A DNA stretch of 64,000 nt from Clostridium acidisoli DSM 12555. Lineage in GTDB: Bacteria > Bacillota > Clostridia > Clostridiales > Clostridiaceae. Below the pieces are notes generated by a model. It made no database searches and was not told where the DNA came from. It saw only the letters and a list, made by a program, of their open reading frames with translations. The stretch is from the NCBI RefSeq assembly GCF_900176305.1, contig NZ_FWXH01000005.1, positions 62,001 through 126,000 of the forward strand, written 5' to 3'. Made by a program: the position numbers and the translations under genes. Shown in pieces: positions 1 through 8,410 of this stretch. The first letter of the stretch is position 1. Each line of letters opens with the position of its first letter.

Positions 1-1
1 C

Positions 2-433
2 ACAGGTAAACAGATTTATTCTTTAAATCTAGGGTACAGGTTTGAATTAAACAAAGAAAGAGTATTGATATATAAAAATAACAAAATTTATGTATCCGAT
101 TTAATAAATGGACAAAAGTATACAAAGGACGATAGTACAGATGACATATATAAAATGAGTTTTATAGAAGAATTTATTAAACTTGCATATTCAAAAGATG
201 ACAAGGACATTTCCTATAAGGATATAAATGGGGATAAATATGAGGTTATAAATGTATCAATACCAAGCAATAACAGGAACATAAGGAAAGGAAGTCTATA
301 CGTAAATTTAAAAGAAAAAGCACCTAGGACACTTGCACTGTATGACACAGATGGAGCCCCAAAAATAATAATAAAGTATGAAAATTTTAATTCACAGGTT
401 AATATTGATAAAAAAGCTTTCAATATAAACTAA
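2..433 (+). CDS. GerS/LolA-like lipoprotein, C-terminal part (cut by window edge)
   Basis: The reading frame is open from base 2 and its start lies outside the window. The visible 143 residues are a charged, beta-rich tail with no membrane segment. They end shortly before a racemase gene, and the phrases KAPRTLALYD and IIIKYENF fit the end of LolA-fold, GerS-like clostridial lipoproteins. In Clostridioides difficile, gerS (a spore germination lipoprotein) lies directly upstream of alr2. The same arrangement here supports the call, but the lipobox cannot be seen. The methionine at base 65 is internal and unlikely to be the true start. Confidence 0.55.
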   Translation, partial: TGKQIYSLNLGYRFELNKERVLIYKNNKIYVSDLINGQKYTKDDSTDDIYKMSFIEEFIKLAYSKDDKDISYKDINGDKYEVINVSIPSNNRNIRKGSLYVNLKEKAPRTLALYDTDGAPKIIIKYENFNSQVNIDKKAFNIN

Positions 434-459
434 AGAAAAATTTTAGGAGAGTGATATAG

Positions 460-1620
460 TTGTTTAGACATTTAAGGCCAGTATGGGCAGAAATTGATCT
501 TGATAATTTATCCTTCAATTTAAAAGGTATAAAGAAACTTGCAAAAAGTAAGGACGTTATTGGTATTGTAAAAGCGGATGCTTACGGACATGGAGCCGTA
601 GATATAGTCCCTACACTTTTAGAAAATGGGATAACAAGACTTGCAGTTGCAGTTATAAGCGAAGGGGTAGAACTAAGGAGAGCTGGAATTGAAGCGCCAA
701 TAATGATACTTGGGTACACACCACTTAGCTTAGCACAAGATATATTCCAATATAATATAGCACCAACTGTATTTTCTTATGAATATGCAGCAGAGCTTTC
801 AAAACTTGCAGTAGAAAAACATATGAAGGTGAAAATACATATTGCACTTGATACAGGTATGGGAAGAATAGGATTTATACCTGATGAAGAAAGTGTTAAT
901 AATGTATATAAAATAAGCAATTTGCCAAATATAGAAATAGAGGGATTGTTTTCACATTTCTCAACCTCAGATGAAGAGGATAAAGAATACACAAACAGTC
1001 AATTAGAAAAATATAAATGGTTTATTGAAAAACTTAACAATAAAAATGTTTATATAAAGATAAAGCATATAGCAAATAGTGCGGCAATTATGGACTTACC
1101 AGATACACATTTTGATGCAGTAAGACCTGGAATAATTTTATATGGATATTATCCATCGGAAGAAGTTCATAAAGAAAAATTACCGTTAAAACCAGTTATG
1201 ACCCTAAAAACTAATATAGTTCATATAAAAAAAGTTAGAAGTGGAGAGTATATTAGTTATGGAAGAAAATTTAAATGTGAAAGGGATAGTGTTATAGCAA
1301 CTATTCCAGTGGGCTATGCAGATGGTTATACAAGGCTTATGTACCCGAAAGCAAAAGTAATAATAAATGATAAATTTGCACCGGTAGTTGGTCGTATTTG
1401 TATGGATCAATGTATGGTAGACATAACTGATTTAGAGGGGGTAGAGCTTGGAGATGAAGTCATCCTTATGGGGGAATCAGAACACTTAAGATTTAATGCG
1501 GATGACATAGCAGATATATTGGGCACAATTAATTACGAGATAGTATGCATGATAAGTAAAAGAGTTCCAAGGGTATACATTAAAAACAATGAAGTTGTAA
1601 AGATAAGGAATTACGTATAA
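460..1620 (+). CDS. alr: Alanine racemase
   Basis: A PLP enzyme that interconverts L- and D-alanine for peptidoglycan (and, in spore formers, spore germination control). It is 386 residues, the usual length. The PLP lysine is K38 in VKADAYGHG. The C-terminal catalytic tyrosine lies in the SYGRKF segment near residue 265, and GRICMDQCMVD is the typical C-terminal beta-domain signature. The start is TTG at 460, placed 10 bases after AGGAGA; the nearby GTG at 451 runs into a stop at once. It follows the GerS-like gene by 26 bases and probably shares its transcript. Confidence 0.95.
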   Translation: MFRHLRPVWAEIDLDNLSFNLKGIKKLAKSKDVIGIVKADAYGHGAVDIVPTLLENGITRLAVAVISEGVELRRAGIEAPIMILGYTPLSLAQDIFQYNIAPTVFSYEYAAELSKLAVEKHMKVKIHIALDTGMGRIGFIPDEESVNNVYKISNLPNIEIEGLFSHFSTSDEEDKEYTNSQLEKYKWFIEKLNNKNVYIKIKHIANSAAIMDLPDTHFDAVRPGIILYGYYPSEEVHKEKLPLKPVMTLKTNIVHIKKVRSGEYISYGRKFKCERDSVIATIPVGYADGYTRLMYPKAKVIINDKFAPVVGRICMDQCMVDITDLEGVELGDEVILMGESEHLRFNADDIADILGTINYEIVCMISKRVPRVYIKNNEVVKIRNYV

Positions 1621-1660
1621 TATATACCGCAAAAAATATATAAAAAAATAGGTAAATCCT

Positions 1661-1690
1661 TTGACATATTGACAAAAGTTGAATTATAAT
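1661..1690 (+). promoter_or_regulatory. Sigma-A promoter of the mazEF-type pair
   Basis: TTGACA (1661-1666) and TATAAT (1685-1690) are both perfect consensus boxes, separated by 18 bases and about 50 bases before the first gene of the pair. This is one of the best promoters in the window and suggests the toxin pair is strongly transcribed independently of alr. Confidence 0.75.
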
Positions 1691-1737
1691 CGTAGTATAC
1701 ATATTTTCGTTTTTAATTAGGAGGTATTAATTGTTCA

Positions 1738-2058
1738 ATGTCTGAATCGAAGAAATTAGTCATAGACCTCTCAGATACATTATGTTCTGAATTTGATGAA
1801 GCACTAAAACAAGATTGCAAAAAAAGAAGTGAATTTATTCGTGAAGCAATAATACTATATATAGAGGAAAAGAAAAAAATTCATCTAATGGAAGAGATGA
1901 AAAACGGTTATATGGAGATGGCAGAACTAAACCTTCAGATATGTGAAATGGGTTTTTGTTCTGATATATGTGAATTGAAAGAATATGAAGTTAAGCTTTC
2001 GGAGAGTGATTTGCCTGATGACGATGGTGGTGAAAAGAGGAGATATATTTTATGCTGA
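1738..2058 (+). CDS. mazE: MazE/EndoAI-type antitoxin, ribbon-helix-helix
   Basis: A 106-residue protein with an N-terminal ribbon-helix-helix stretch (strand KKLVIDLSD, then helices ending [13 protein letters not shown]) and an acidic tail, the layout of the Bacillus EndoAI antitoxin that binds and neutralises MazF/EndoA. An AGGAGGT site lies 12 bases before the ATG. The last 41 bases overlap the mazF reading frame, so translation of the two is coupled. The C-terminal half is more divergent than the RHH part. The family call rests on position and fold pattern. Confidence 0.8.
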   Translation: MSESKKLVIDLSDTLCSEFDEALKQDCKKRSEFIREAIILYIEEKKKIHLMEEMKNGYMEMAELNLQICEMGFCSDICELKEYEVKLSESDLPDDDGGEKRRYILC

Positions 2059-2374
2059 TTTAAGTCCGGTTGTTGGATCTGAACAGGGTGGAATAAGACC
2101 TGTTATTATAATTCAAAATGATGTAGGAAATAAATACAGCCCCACAGTAATTATTGCTGCGATTACTTCGCAAATAAACAAAGCAAAGCTGCCAACACAC
2201 GTAGAAATTTCTTCAGAGGAATATGGACTAAATAAAGATTCGGTAGTTTTACTTGAACAAATAAGAACTCTTGATAAAAAGAGACTAAAAGAAAAAATAG
2301 GTCATATGACAGACAGCGATATGGAAAAGGTGCAAACAGCACTAATAATAAGTATGGCTTTGAAGTGTAATTAA
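2018..2374 (+). CDS. mazF: MazF/NdoA-type endoribonuclease toxin
   Basis: Sequence-specific mRNA interferase of the PemK/MazF family. The block [20 protein letters not shown] followed by RPVIIIQND is the family hallmark, with the catalytic arginine and threonine regions present (RPV, ITSQ). I place the start at ATG 2018 (118 residues), 11 bases after GGAGAG. An earlier in-frame ATG at 1985 would add 11 residues not expected in the family. It overlaps the antitoxin gene. A strong hairpin terminator follows directly. Confidence 0.92.
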   Translation: MTMVVKRGDIFYADLSPVVGSEQGGIRPVIIIQNDVGNKYSPTVIIAAITSQINKAKLPTHVEISSEEYGLNKDSVVLLEQIRTLDKKRLKEKIGHMTDSDMEKVQTALIISMALKCN

Positions 2375-2381
2375 CAAAGAG

Positions 2382-2413
2382 AGCATTCTAGTATACAACT
2401 AGGGTGCTTTTTA
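2382..2413 (+). terminator. Rho-independent terminator after mazF
   Basis: A 10-bp stem (AGCATTCTAG pairing with CTAGGGTGCT, two G-U pairs) with a 7-base loop, followed by five T. Confidence 0.85.
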
Positions 2414-2517
2414 ATAAATAAATATATGTAGTATATTTAATAAATGTGTTATACTATATAGAGAATTATGTGTAAATAAATTTCATATTTAATTGTAAAT
2501 ACAGGAGGTTTAACAAC

Positions 2518-3336
2518 ATGCAAAACGATTTATCAAAGCTTCAAGATACGGCTAAAAGTGTAAGAAAACATATTGTGACAATGCTGACAGAATCAGCTTC
2601 AGGACATCCAGGTGGATCATTATCTATCGTAGAAATACTAACTACATTATATTTTAAAGAAATGAATGTAAGTCCAGAAAATCCCCATGATGAAAATAGG
2701 GATAGATTTGTGCTGTCAAAAGGGCATGCTGCACCAGCATTATACAGTATATTAGCTGAAAAAGGTTATTTTGATAAAGAAAAGTTACTTACGTTAAGAA
2801 AATTTGGATCAATACTTCAAGGACATCCTAATATGAACTACATACCTGGAGTTGATATGTCAACAGGATCACTTGGTCAAGGAATATCAGCAGCTGTAGG
2901 AATGGCCATTGCTGGAAAAATCGACAAAAAAGACTATAGAGTTTATTCAATTTTGGGGGATGGAGAACTTGAAGAAGGTCAAGTTTGGGAAGCTTCTATG
3001 GCAGCAGCACAATATAAATTAGATAATTTAACAGCTTTTGTTGATAATAACGGATTACAAATAGATGGTAAATGCACAGATGTAATGTCTCCTGAACCTA
3101 TAAGTAATAAGTTTAGAGCTTTTAATTGGAACGTAATTGATATAGACGGACATGATTTTAATCAGATAATAGCAGCTATTGAAGAAGCTAGAAATACTAA
3201 GGGTAAGCCTACTGTAATAGTTTGTAAAACTATAAAAGGTAAAGGTGTTAGCTTTATGGAAGATGTTGCTAGCTGGCATGGAACTGCACCAAGTAGGGAA
3301 CAATGTGAAGAAGCTTTAAAGGAATTGGGGGAATAA
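2518..3336 (+). CDS. Transketolase, N-terminal subunit
   Basis: Thiamine-diphosphate-binding half of a transketolase encoded as two chains, as in many clostridia and archaea. It works in the non-oxidative pentose phosphate pathway. Visible motifs are SASGHPGGSLS near the N terminus, LSKGHAAPALY, the GDG metal/ThDP motif in GDGELEEGQVWEA and FVDNNGLQIDG. At 272 residues it covers only the N-terminal domain; the rest is the next gene, 4 bases downstream. AGGAGGTT lies 7 bases before ATG. Confidence 0.95.
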   Translation: MQNDLSKLQDTAKSVRKHIVTMLTESASGHPGGSLSIVEILTTLYFKEMNVSPENPHDENRDRFVLSKGHAAPALYSILAEKGYFDKEKLLTLRKFGSILQGHPNMNYIPGVDMSTGSLGQGISAAVGMAIAGKIDKKDYRVYSILGDGELEEGQVWEASMAAAQYKLDNLTAFVDNNGLQIDGKCTDVMSPEPISNKFRAFNWNVIDIDGHDFNQIIAAIEEARNTKGKPTVIVCKTIKGKGVSFMEDVASWHGTAPSREQCEEALKELGE

Positions 3337-3340
3337 TATA

Positions 3341-4282
3341 ATGGCAAAGAAGATTGCAACTAGAGAAGCATATGGAAGTACACTGGCAGAAATAGGTATT
3401 AAAAATGAAAAAATTGTTGTTTTAGATGCTGATTTATCAAAATCTACAAAAACAGCTGATTTTAAAAAAGTATGTCCAGAAAGATTTATTAATATGGGAA
3501 TAGCAGAAGGAAATATGATGTCAACAGCTGCTGGTATTGCAACATGTGGTAAAATTGCATTTGCAAGTACATTTGCTATATTTGCAACAGGAAGAGCTTT
3601 TGAGCAGATAAGAAACTCAATATGTTATCCAAAACTTAATGTAAAGGTATGTGCTACACATGCAGGACTTACAGTAGGTGAAGACGGAGCGTCTCATCAA
3701 TCCGTTGAAGATATATCACTTATGAGAAGTATACCTAACATGACAGTTATATGCCCAAGTGATGCTGTAGAGACAAAAGCCGTAATTGAAGCTATTACAG
3801 AATACAATGGACCTTGCTATGTAAGACTAGGAAGAGCACCAGTAAATGTAATCAATGATACACCTGAATATAAATTTGAAATTGGTAAGGGCGTAGAATT
3901 AAAAAAAGGAACAAAAGCTACTATTATTGCAACTGGTATAATGGTAGATGCAGCTTTAGAAGCACATGAAATATTAAAGCAAGAAGGGTTAGATGTAAGG
4001 GTAATTAATATTCATACAATAAAACCTATAGATGCAGAAATAATTGTTAAGGCAGCAAAAGAAACAGGAATAATAATTACTGCTGAGGAACATAGTATAA
4101 TTGGTGGACTTGGTTCTGCTGTAGCTGAAGTTACAAGCGAAAACTTCCCAGTTCCAGTCATAAGAGTAGGAATAAAGGATGTTTTTGGAGAAAGCGGAAA
4201 AGCAGATGAATTATTAAAGGCATATGGTTTAACTGCACAGGATATTGTAAGCGCTGTTAAAAAAGGTGTTAATTTAAAGTAA
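3341..4282 (+). CDS. Transketolase, C-terminal subunit
   Basis: The pyrimidine-binding and C-terminal domains of the split transketolase (313 residues). FINMGIAEGNMMSTAAG contains the catalytic glutamate of this domain, followed by ATHAGLTVGEDGASHQ and the C-terminal IITAEEHSIIGGLGSAV. It starts 4 bases after the N-terminal subunit, so the two chains are presumably made together and form one enzyme. A DXP-synthase-like C-terminal half could look similar, but the pairing with an N-terminal transketolase chain settles it. Confidence 0.94.
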   Translation: MAKKIATREAYGSTLAEIGIKNEKIVVLDADLSKSTKTADFKKVCPERFINMGIAEGNMMSTAAGIATCGKIAFASTFAIFATGRAFEQIRNSICYPKLNVKVCATHAGLTVGEDGASHQSVEDISLMRSIPNMTVICPSDAVETKAVIEAITEYNGPCYVRLGRAPVNVINDTPEYKFEIGKGVELKKGTKATIIATGIMVDAALEAHEILKQEGLDVRVINIHTIKPIDAEIIVKAAKETGIIITAEEHSIIGGLGSAVAEVTSENFPVPVIRVGIKDVFGESGKADELLKAYGLTAQDIVSAVKKGVNLK

Positions 4283-4325
4283 ACAAAATCTAAAAATGTA
4301 GATATAACATGTTAAGGGTGGTAGA

Positions 4326-5177
4326 ATGAAGAAAGTTAAGGAGTATTTTTTAATTACTATAGGTTTCTTGATAGTAGCTATAAGTGTAAAGTTTTTCTTG
4401 GAAGCTAACCAAATAGCAGCAGGTGGGGTTATGGGAATAGCCATAATAATAAATAAAGTTTTACCTAACTTATCTGTAGGTATGCTTATGTTTATATTAA
4501 ACCTAGTGTTGTTTGTTTTTGCATTTTCAGCCATTGGCGGGAAATTTGGAATAAAAACGATATATTCAAGTTTAGGACTTTCAGGAGCTGTTTGGGTACT
4601 TGACAAACTTGTACCAAATGGATTAATAACAACAAATGTATTTTTATCAGCTGTTTTTGGAACTTTAATTGGCGGACTTGGAATGGGAATAGTATTTAAT
4701 CAAAATGCTTCCACTGGCGGTACAGATATCATTGCTAAAATCCTTAACAAGTTTTTTCATATAGATATTGGTAAATCATTGTTAATTGTAGATTTCATAA
4801 TAACCTTGTTTGCATTTGCAACATTAGGAGTTGAACTTGGTATGTATTCACTTCTTTCGGTTATTTTACATGGATTTATAATTGATAATGTAATTGAAGG
4901 TTTTAATATATGTAAACAAGTAATGATAATAAGTAAAAAAAATGATGAACTTAGCAAGTATATAATGGAAAAGCTAGAAAGAGGATGTACCATTTTTAGT
5001 GGCAAAGGTGGATACACTTGGGAGGATACATATATATTATACACAGTTCTTAGTAGAAGCGAGTTTATTAAATTAAAAAAATATATAAAAGAAGTAGATC
5101 CAATGGCATTTATAACAGTTTCCGATGCTCGTGAAGTTTTAGGTGAAGGGTTTAATAATATAGTTGGTGAAGAATAG
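4326..5177 (+). CDS. YitT family membrane protein (DUF161/DUF2179)
   Basis: A 283-residue membrane protein. The first about 200 residues hold five or six hydrophobic segments with the family pattern NQIAAGGVMGIA, GMGIVFNQNASTGGTDIIAK and GKSLLIVDF. The last about 90 residues form a soluble DUF2179-like domain (GCTIFSGKGGYT, VDPMAFITVSDAREVLGEGF). The function of YitT proteins is not established. It lies 43 bases after transketolase with GGGTGG as ribosome site, so it may be the third gene of that operon. Confidence 0.9.
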   Translation: MKKVKEYFLITIGFLIVAISVKFFLEANQIAAGGVMGIAIIINKVLPNLSVGMLMFILNLVLFVFAFSAIGGKFGIKTIYSSLGLSGAVWVLDKLVPNGLITTNVFLSAVFGTLIGGLGMGIVFNQNASTGGTDIIAKILNKFFHIDIGKSLLIVDFIITLFAFATLGVELGMYSLLSVILHGFIIDNVIEGFNICKQVMIISKKNDELSKYIMEKLERGCTIFSGKGGYTWEDTYILYTVLSRSEFIKLKKYIKEVDPMAFITVSDAREVLGEGFNNIVGEE

Positions 5178-5315
5178 TTTTTATGGAAATGATTTCGAAT
5201 GAAATAATATCCTGTAGAAAAAACTTATATTATAGAGTATTATTATGTATAATTGCAGTAAGTCATCTATATAGAGTTATACAAATGAAAAACAATTTTT
5301 TCAAAATGCGAATTA

Positions 5316-5324
5316 TGTTATAAT
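5316..5324 (+). promoter_or_regulatory. Extended -10 promoter before ftsEX
   Basis: TGTTATAAT, a TGn-extended -10, lies about 54 bases before ftsE. No good -35 box is seen at the right distance. Confidence 0.45.
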
Positions 5325-5377
5325 TAAATTTGTATTATGAAAAACGTTTAAATCAATATAAATAAGGGGAAAGAGCG

Positions 5378-6061
5378 ATGATCGAATTTAAAAACGTAAG
5401 TAAAGTATACGTAAATGATGTTTTGGCGCTTTCAAGCATTAATATACAGATAGAAAAGGGAGAGTTCGTATTCCTTGTTGGACCAAGTGGTGCAGGAAAG
5501 TCTACGTTTATAAAATTATTAATGAAAGAAATCGACCCTACATCAGGTACTATAATAGTTAGCGATACTGATATTACTACTTTAACAAGAAAACAAATTC
5601 CTTACTATAGAAGAAAGATTGGAATGATATTTCAAGATTTCAGATTGATACCTACTTTGAATATATATGAAAATGTAGCATTTGCTATGAGAATTGTTGA
5701 AGCAAGCCACAAAGAAGTTAAAAAGAGAGTGCCATTAGTTTTATCTATGGTAGGCTTATCAGATAAATATAAAGCCTTTCCAAATCAGCTTTCAGGAGGA
5801 GAACAACAAAGAGTTGCAATAGCAAGAGCTATAGTAAATAACCCTGCAATTCTAATAGCGGACGAGCCTACTGGAAATCTTGATCCAGATACAGCGCACG
5901 AAATAATGACAATTATAAGTGATATAAATAGAGCGGGAACAACGGTACTTATGGCTACACATGCTAAGAACATAGTTAACGATATGAAAAAGAGAGTTAT
6001 AGCAATTGATAATGGTGCATTATCAAGAGATGAGCAAAGGGGTGGATACGATGAAGCCTAG
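5378..6061 (+). CDS. ftsE: Cell division ATP-binding protein FtsE
   Basis: ABC-type ATPase partner of FtsX; in Firmicutes the complex controls cell-wall hydrolases at the membrane. It is 227 residues with Walker A GPSGAGKST, Q-loop FQDFRLIPTL, signature LSGGEQQRVAIARA, Walker B ILIADEPTGNLD and the switch His in MATHAKNIV. The Asn in GNLDP and the F-R-L Q-loop are typical of FtsE rather than of transporter ATPases. The 3' end overlaps ftsX by 11 bases. Confidence 0.97.
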   Translation: MIEFKNVSKVYVNDVLALSSINIQIEKGEFVFLVGPSGAGKSTFIKLLMKEIDPTSGTIIVSDTDITTLTRKQIPYYRRKIGMIFQDFRLIPTLNIYENVAFAMRIVEASHKEVKKRVPLVLSMVGLSDKYKAFPNQLSGGEQQRVAIARAIVNNPAILIADEPTGNLDPDTAHEIMTIISDINRAGTTVLMATHAKNIVNDMKKRVIAIDNGALSRDEQRGGYDEA

Positions 6062-6944
6062 TACTATTAAGTTATTTATAGTGGATGCATTAAAAAGTTT
6101 AAGAAGAAATAAAACTATAAGTATAGCTTCGATTGCCACTGTTATGGCTACACTTTTTGTGTTAGGTGCGTTTGTTATGATTCTTCTGAATGTAAAAGTT
6201 GGAATTACAGATGTTGAATCTCAAGTTGAAGCACAGGTATTTTTGAATGATGATATAAAGATTGACGACCAAAAGAGTATTTTGGATAAGTTAAACAAAA
6301 CTCCTGAAATTGTAAGCATTTCTTTTCAGACTAAAAGTCAAGCATTAGATCAATGGAAAAAAGAACTAGGGTCAAAGAATAAGGAATTACTTTCAGGTAT
6401 GGAAGAAAATAATCCATTACCAAATGCATATATTGTTAAGGTTAAGAACCCTGAAGACATAACAAAAGTAGAAAGTGCAATGAAGGGTGCAAAAGGTATA
6501 TATGAAATTAGTGATGGAAGAGATATAGTTAATAAAATTTCAGCTGTTACTAAAACTATCCAATGGGTAGGTATAATATTATTCCTAATACTTATTGGTG
6601 TTTCATTATTCTTAATATCAAATACAATAAAACTTACAGTTTATGCAAGACGTAGGGAAATTGGTATAATGAAATATATTGGTGCTACGGATTGGTTTAT
6701 AAGGTGGCCTTTCATTATTGAAGGTATGGTAATTGGTCTCTTTGGAGCTATAGTAGCTGATATTGCAATTTATTATGCTTATGTGTTTATATATGGAAGA
6801 GCAACATCATTTGTTTCTATGATGATTAATTTAGTAAGTCCTATGTATTTTGTAACTAATCTTTCATGGGCATTTATACTTGGAGGAATATTTATAGGAG
6901 CATTAGGAAGTATACTTTCAATAAGAAAATTCTTAATTGTTTAA
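6051..6944 (+). CDS. ftsX: Cell division membrane protein FtsX
   Basis: Four-TM permease-like partner of FtsE: one TM at residues about 25-50, an extracellular loop of about 120 residues, then three TMs. The start is ATG 6051 (297 residues, the family length), 8 bases after an AAAGGGG site inside the end of ftsE. An upstream in-frame ATG at 6006 has no ribosome site. Typical blocks are QVFLNDD, YARRREIGIMKYIGATDWFIRWPF cut short here, and the terminal GSILSIRKFL. A very strong terminator follows. Confidence 0.96.
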   Translation: MKPSTIKLFIVDALKSLRRNKTISIASIATVMATLFVLGAFVMILLNVKVGITDVESQVEAQVFLNDDIKIDDQKSILDKLNKTPEIVSISFQTKSQALDQWKKELGSKNKELLSGMEENNPLPNAYIVKVKNPEDITKVESAMKGAKGIYEISDGRDIVNKISAVTKTIQWVGIILFLILIGVSLFLISNTIKLTVYARRREIGIMKYIGATDWFIRWPFIIEGMVIGLFGAIVADIAIYYAYVFIYGRATSFVSMMINLVSPMYFVTNLSWAFILGGIFIGALGSILSIRKFLIV

Positions 6945-6958
6945 TGAATTTTAATATG

Positions 6959-7001
6959 ACGCCTCAAATCAGAAATAAATTTCTGATTTGAGGCGTATTT
7001 T
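6959..7001 (+). terminator. Strong terminator after ftsX
   Basis: An almost loop-free 17-18 bp perfect inverted repeat (left arm 6959-6976, right arm 6979-6996) followed by a T run. One of the longest stems in the window. Confidence 0.92.
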
Positions 7002-7091
7002 TTCGTTAATTAAGTAGACTAAAGATTTTAACCTTATATTTGTTAATAATATTATAATTAATAAAAGAATTCTGCAAATAATTAATTCTAG

Positions 7092-7100
7092 TGTTATAAT
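7092..7100 (+). promoter_or_regulatory. Extended -10 promoter before the CtpA-type gene
   Basis: TGTTATAAT, identical to the box before ftsE and dnaE, about 60 bases before the start codon. Confidence 0.45.
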
Positions 7101-7158
7101 TAATTCATGTTTACATAAATAATATATAAATACATATTACGAAGAGGTGAATGCATTG

Positions 7159-8367
7159 TTGAAAAATAAGAAGAAATGGATAGCTATTACTGTAGTTATA
7201 GTTTTACTTACAGACATAGCAGCTTTTTTTATAGGAAATAGAGTTTCCTTAGGTCTTACAAATGGTAATGTTGAAATTAGTAGGAGTTCATATAATGAGA
7301 TAATGAAGTTTCAAAAATTATTTTTAGTTAGAGACGAATTATATAAGTATTATAATGGCAAAATAAGTGATGATACATTAGTGTCAGGAGCTATAAAAGG
7401 AATGACAGATTCACTTAAAGATCCATATACTGTATTTATGGATGAAAGTGAAAGTAAAGATTTTAATTCTCAAATCCAAGGACAGGATTACGTTGGAATA
7501 GGAATACAAGTTAGTAATGAAAACAATAAAATAGTTGTGGAGGCTGTATTTGCTGATTCTCCAGCAGAAAAGGCAGGGATAAAAGCAAAGGATGTAATTG
7601 AAAAAGTTGGAGGAGTAGCAGTTACTGGAAATGATTTAAACAAGGCTGTTTCTATGATGAAAGGAAAAGAAAACACGGATGTTACAATAACTTTAAATAG
7701 AGCAGGAAAGGGTAGTTTTGATGTAAAAGCTACAAGAAAAAAAGTTTCATATAGTACAGTTACTGGTGAAATGATAAATGATAAAATTGGATATATAAAC
7801 ATTACGATGTTTGATGAAAATACTGGTAAAAACTTTAATAAAGAACTTGCAGAACTCCAAAGTAAAGGAATGAAAGGGCTTATACTGGACCTTAGAGATA
7901 ATGGCGGTGGTGTTTTAGAAGACAGTGTAAGTGTAGCTTCTAACTTTATTGAAAAAGATAAAATTGTTACCTACATTGTAGATAAAAATAACAAGAAAGA
8001 AGTTTATAAATCAGATGGTGGATCGGCTATAGGAATGCCGCTTATGGTACTTGTAAATGGGAATACAGCAAGCGCATCAGAAATATTGTCTGGAGCTTTA
8101 AAAGATTACAAAGCAGCAACTTTAATAGGAGAAAAGACTTTTGGAAAAGGTATAGTTCAAAGTACACTTAATACTGGAGACAGTACACAATTAAAGGTAA
8201 CTATTGCAAAATGGTATACTCCTCTTGGTGAAAATATAAATCATACAGGGTTTAAACCAGATGTTGAAATTAAATACCCACAGGATTTAATGAATAAGGT
8301 GTACGATAGAAATACTGATCCTCAGTTTAAAAAGGCATTGGATATGGTAAGTGAGAAGGTTAAATAA
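7159..8367 (+). CDS. S41 carboxyl-terminal processing protease (CtpA-like)
   Basis: Membrane-anchored periplasmic-side serine protease. One N-terminal TM (residues about 5-25) is followed by a PDZ domain (about 90-180: GIGIQVSNENN, DSPAEKAGIKAKDVIEKVGG) and the S41 catalytic domain (LILDLRDNGGG; catalytic Ser in TASASE; Lys in KTFGKGIVQ). The GTG at 7147 lies inside the ribosome site AGAGGTGA, so I take TTG 7159 (402 residues); TTG 7156 is also possible. In Firmicutes these proteases cleave C termini of secreted or division proteins; its partner here may be the next gene. Confidence 0.93.
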   Translation: MKNKKKWIAITVVIVLLTDIAAFFIGNRVSLGLTNGNVEISRSSYNEIMKFQKLFLVRDELYKYYNGKISDDTLVSGAIKGMTDSLKDPYTVFMDESESKDFNSQIQGQDYVGIGIQVSNENNKIVVEAVFADSPAEKAGIKAKDVIEKVGGVAVTGNDLNKAVSMMKGKENTDVTITLNRAGKGSFDVKATRKKVSYSTVTGEMINDKIGYINITMFDENTGKNFNKELAELQSKGMKGLILDLRDNGGGVLEDSVSVASNFIEKDKIVTYIVDKNNKKEVYKSDGGSAIGMPLMVLVNGNTASASEILSGALKDYKAATLIGEKTFGKGIVQSTLNTGDSTQLKVTIAKWYTPLGENINHTGFKPDVEIKYPQDLMNKVYDRNTDPQFKKALDMVSEKVK

Positions 8368-8410
8368 GGCATGTGCCTAAGTTTTAGTTTGAGAGGGGAT
8401 TAAATTTTTA

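Noticed and set aside
6006-6050. An N-terminal extension of FtsX from ATG 6006.
   Set aside because: It lies deep in ftsE, lacks a ribosome site and adds residues unlike FtsX; ATG 6051 fits better.
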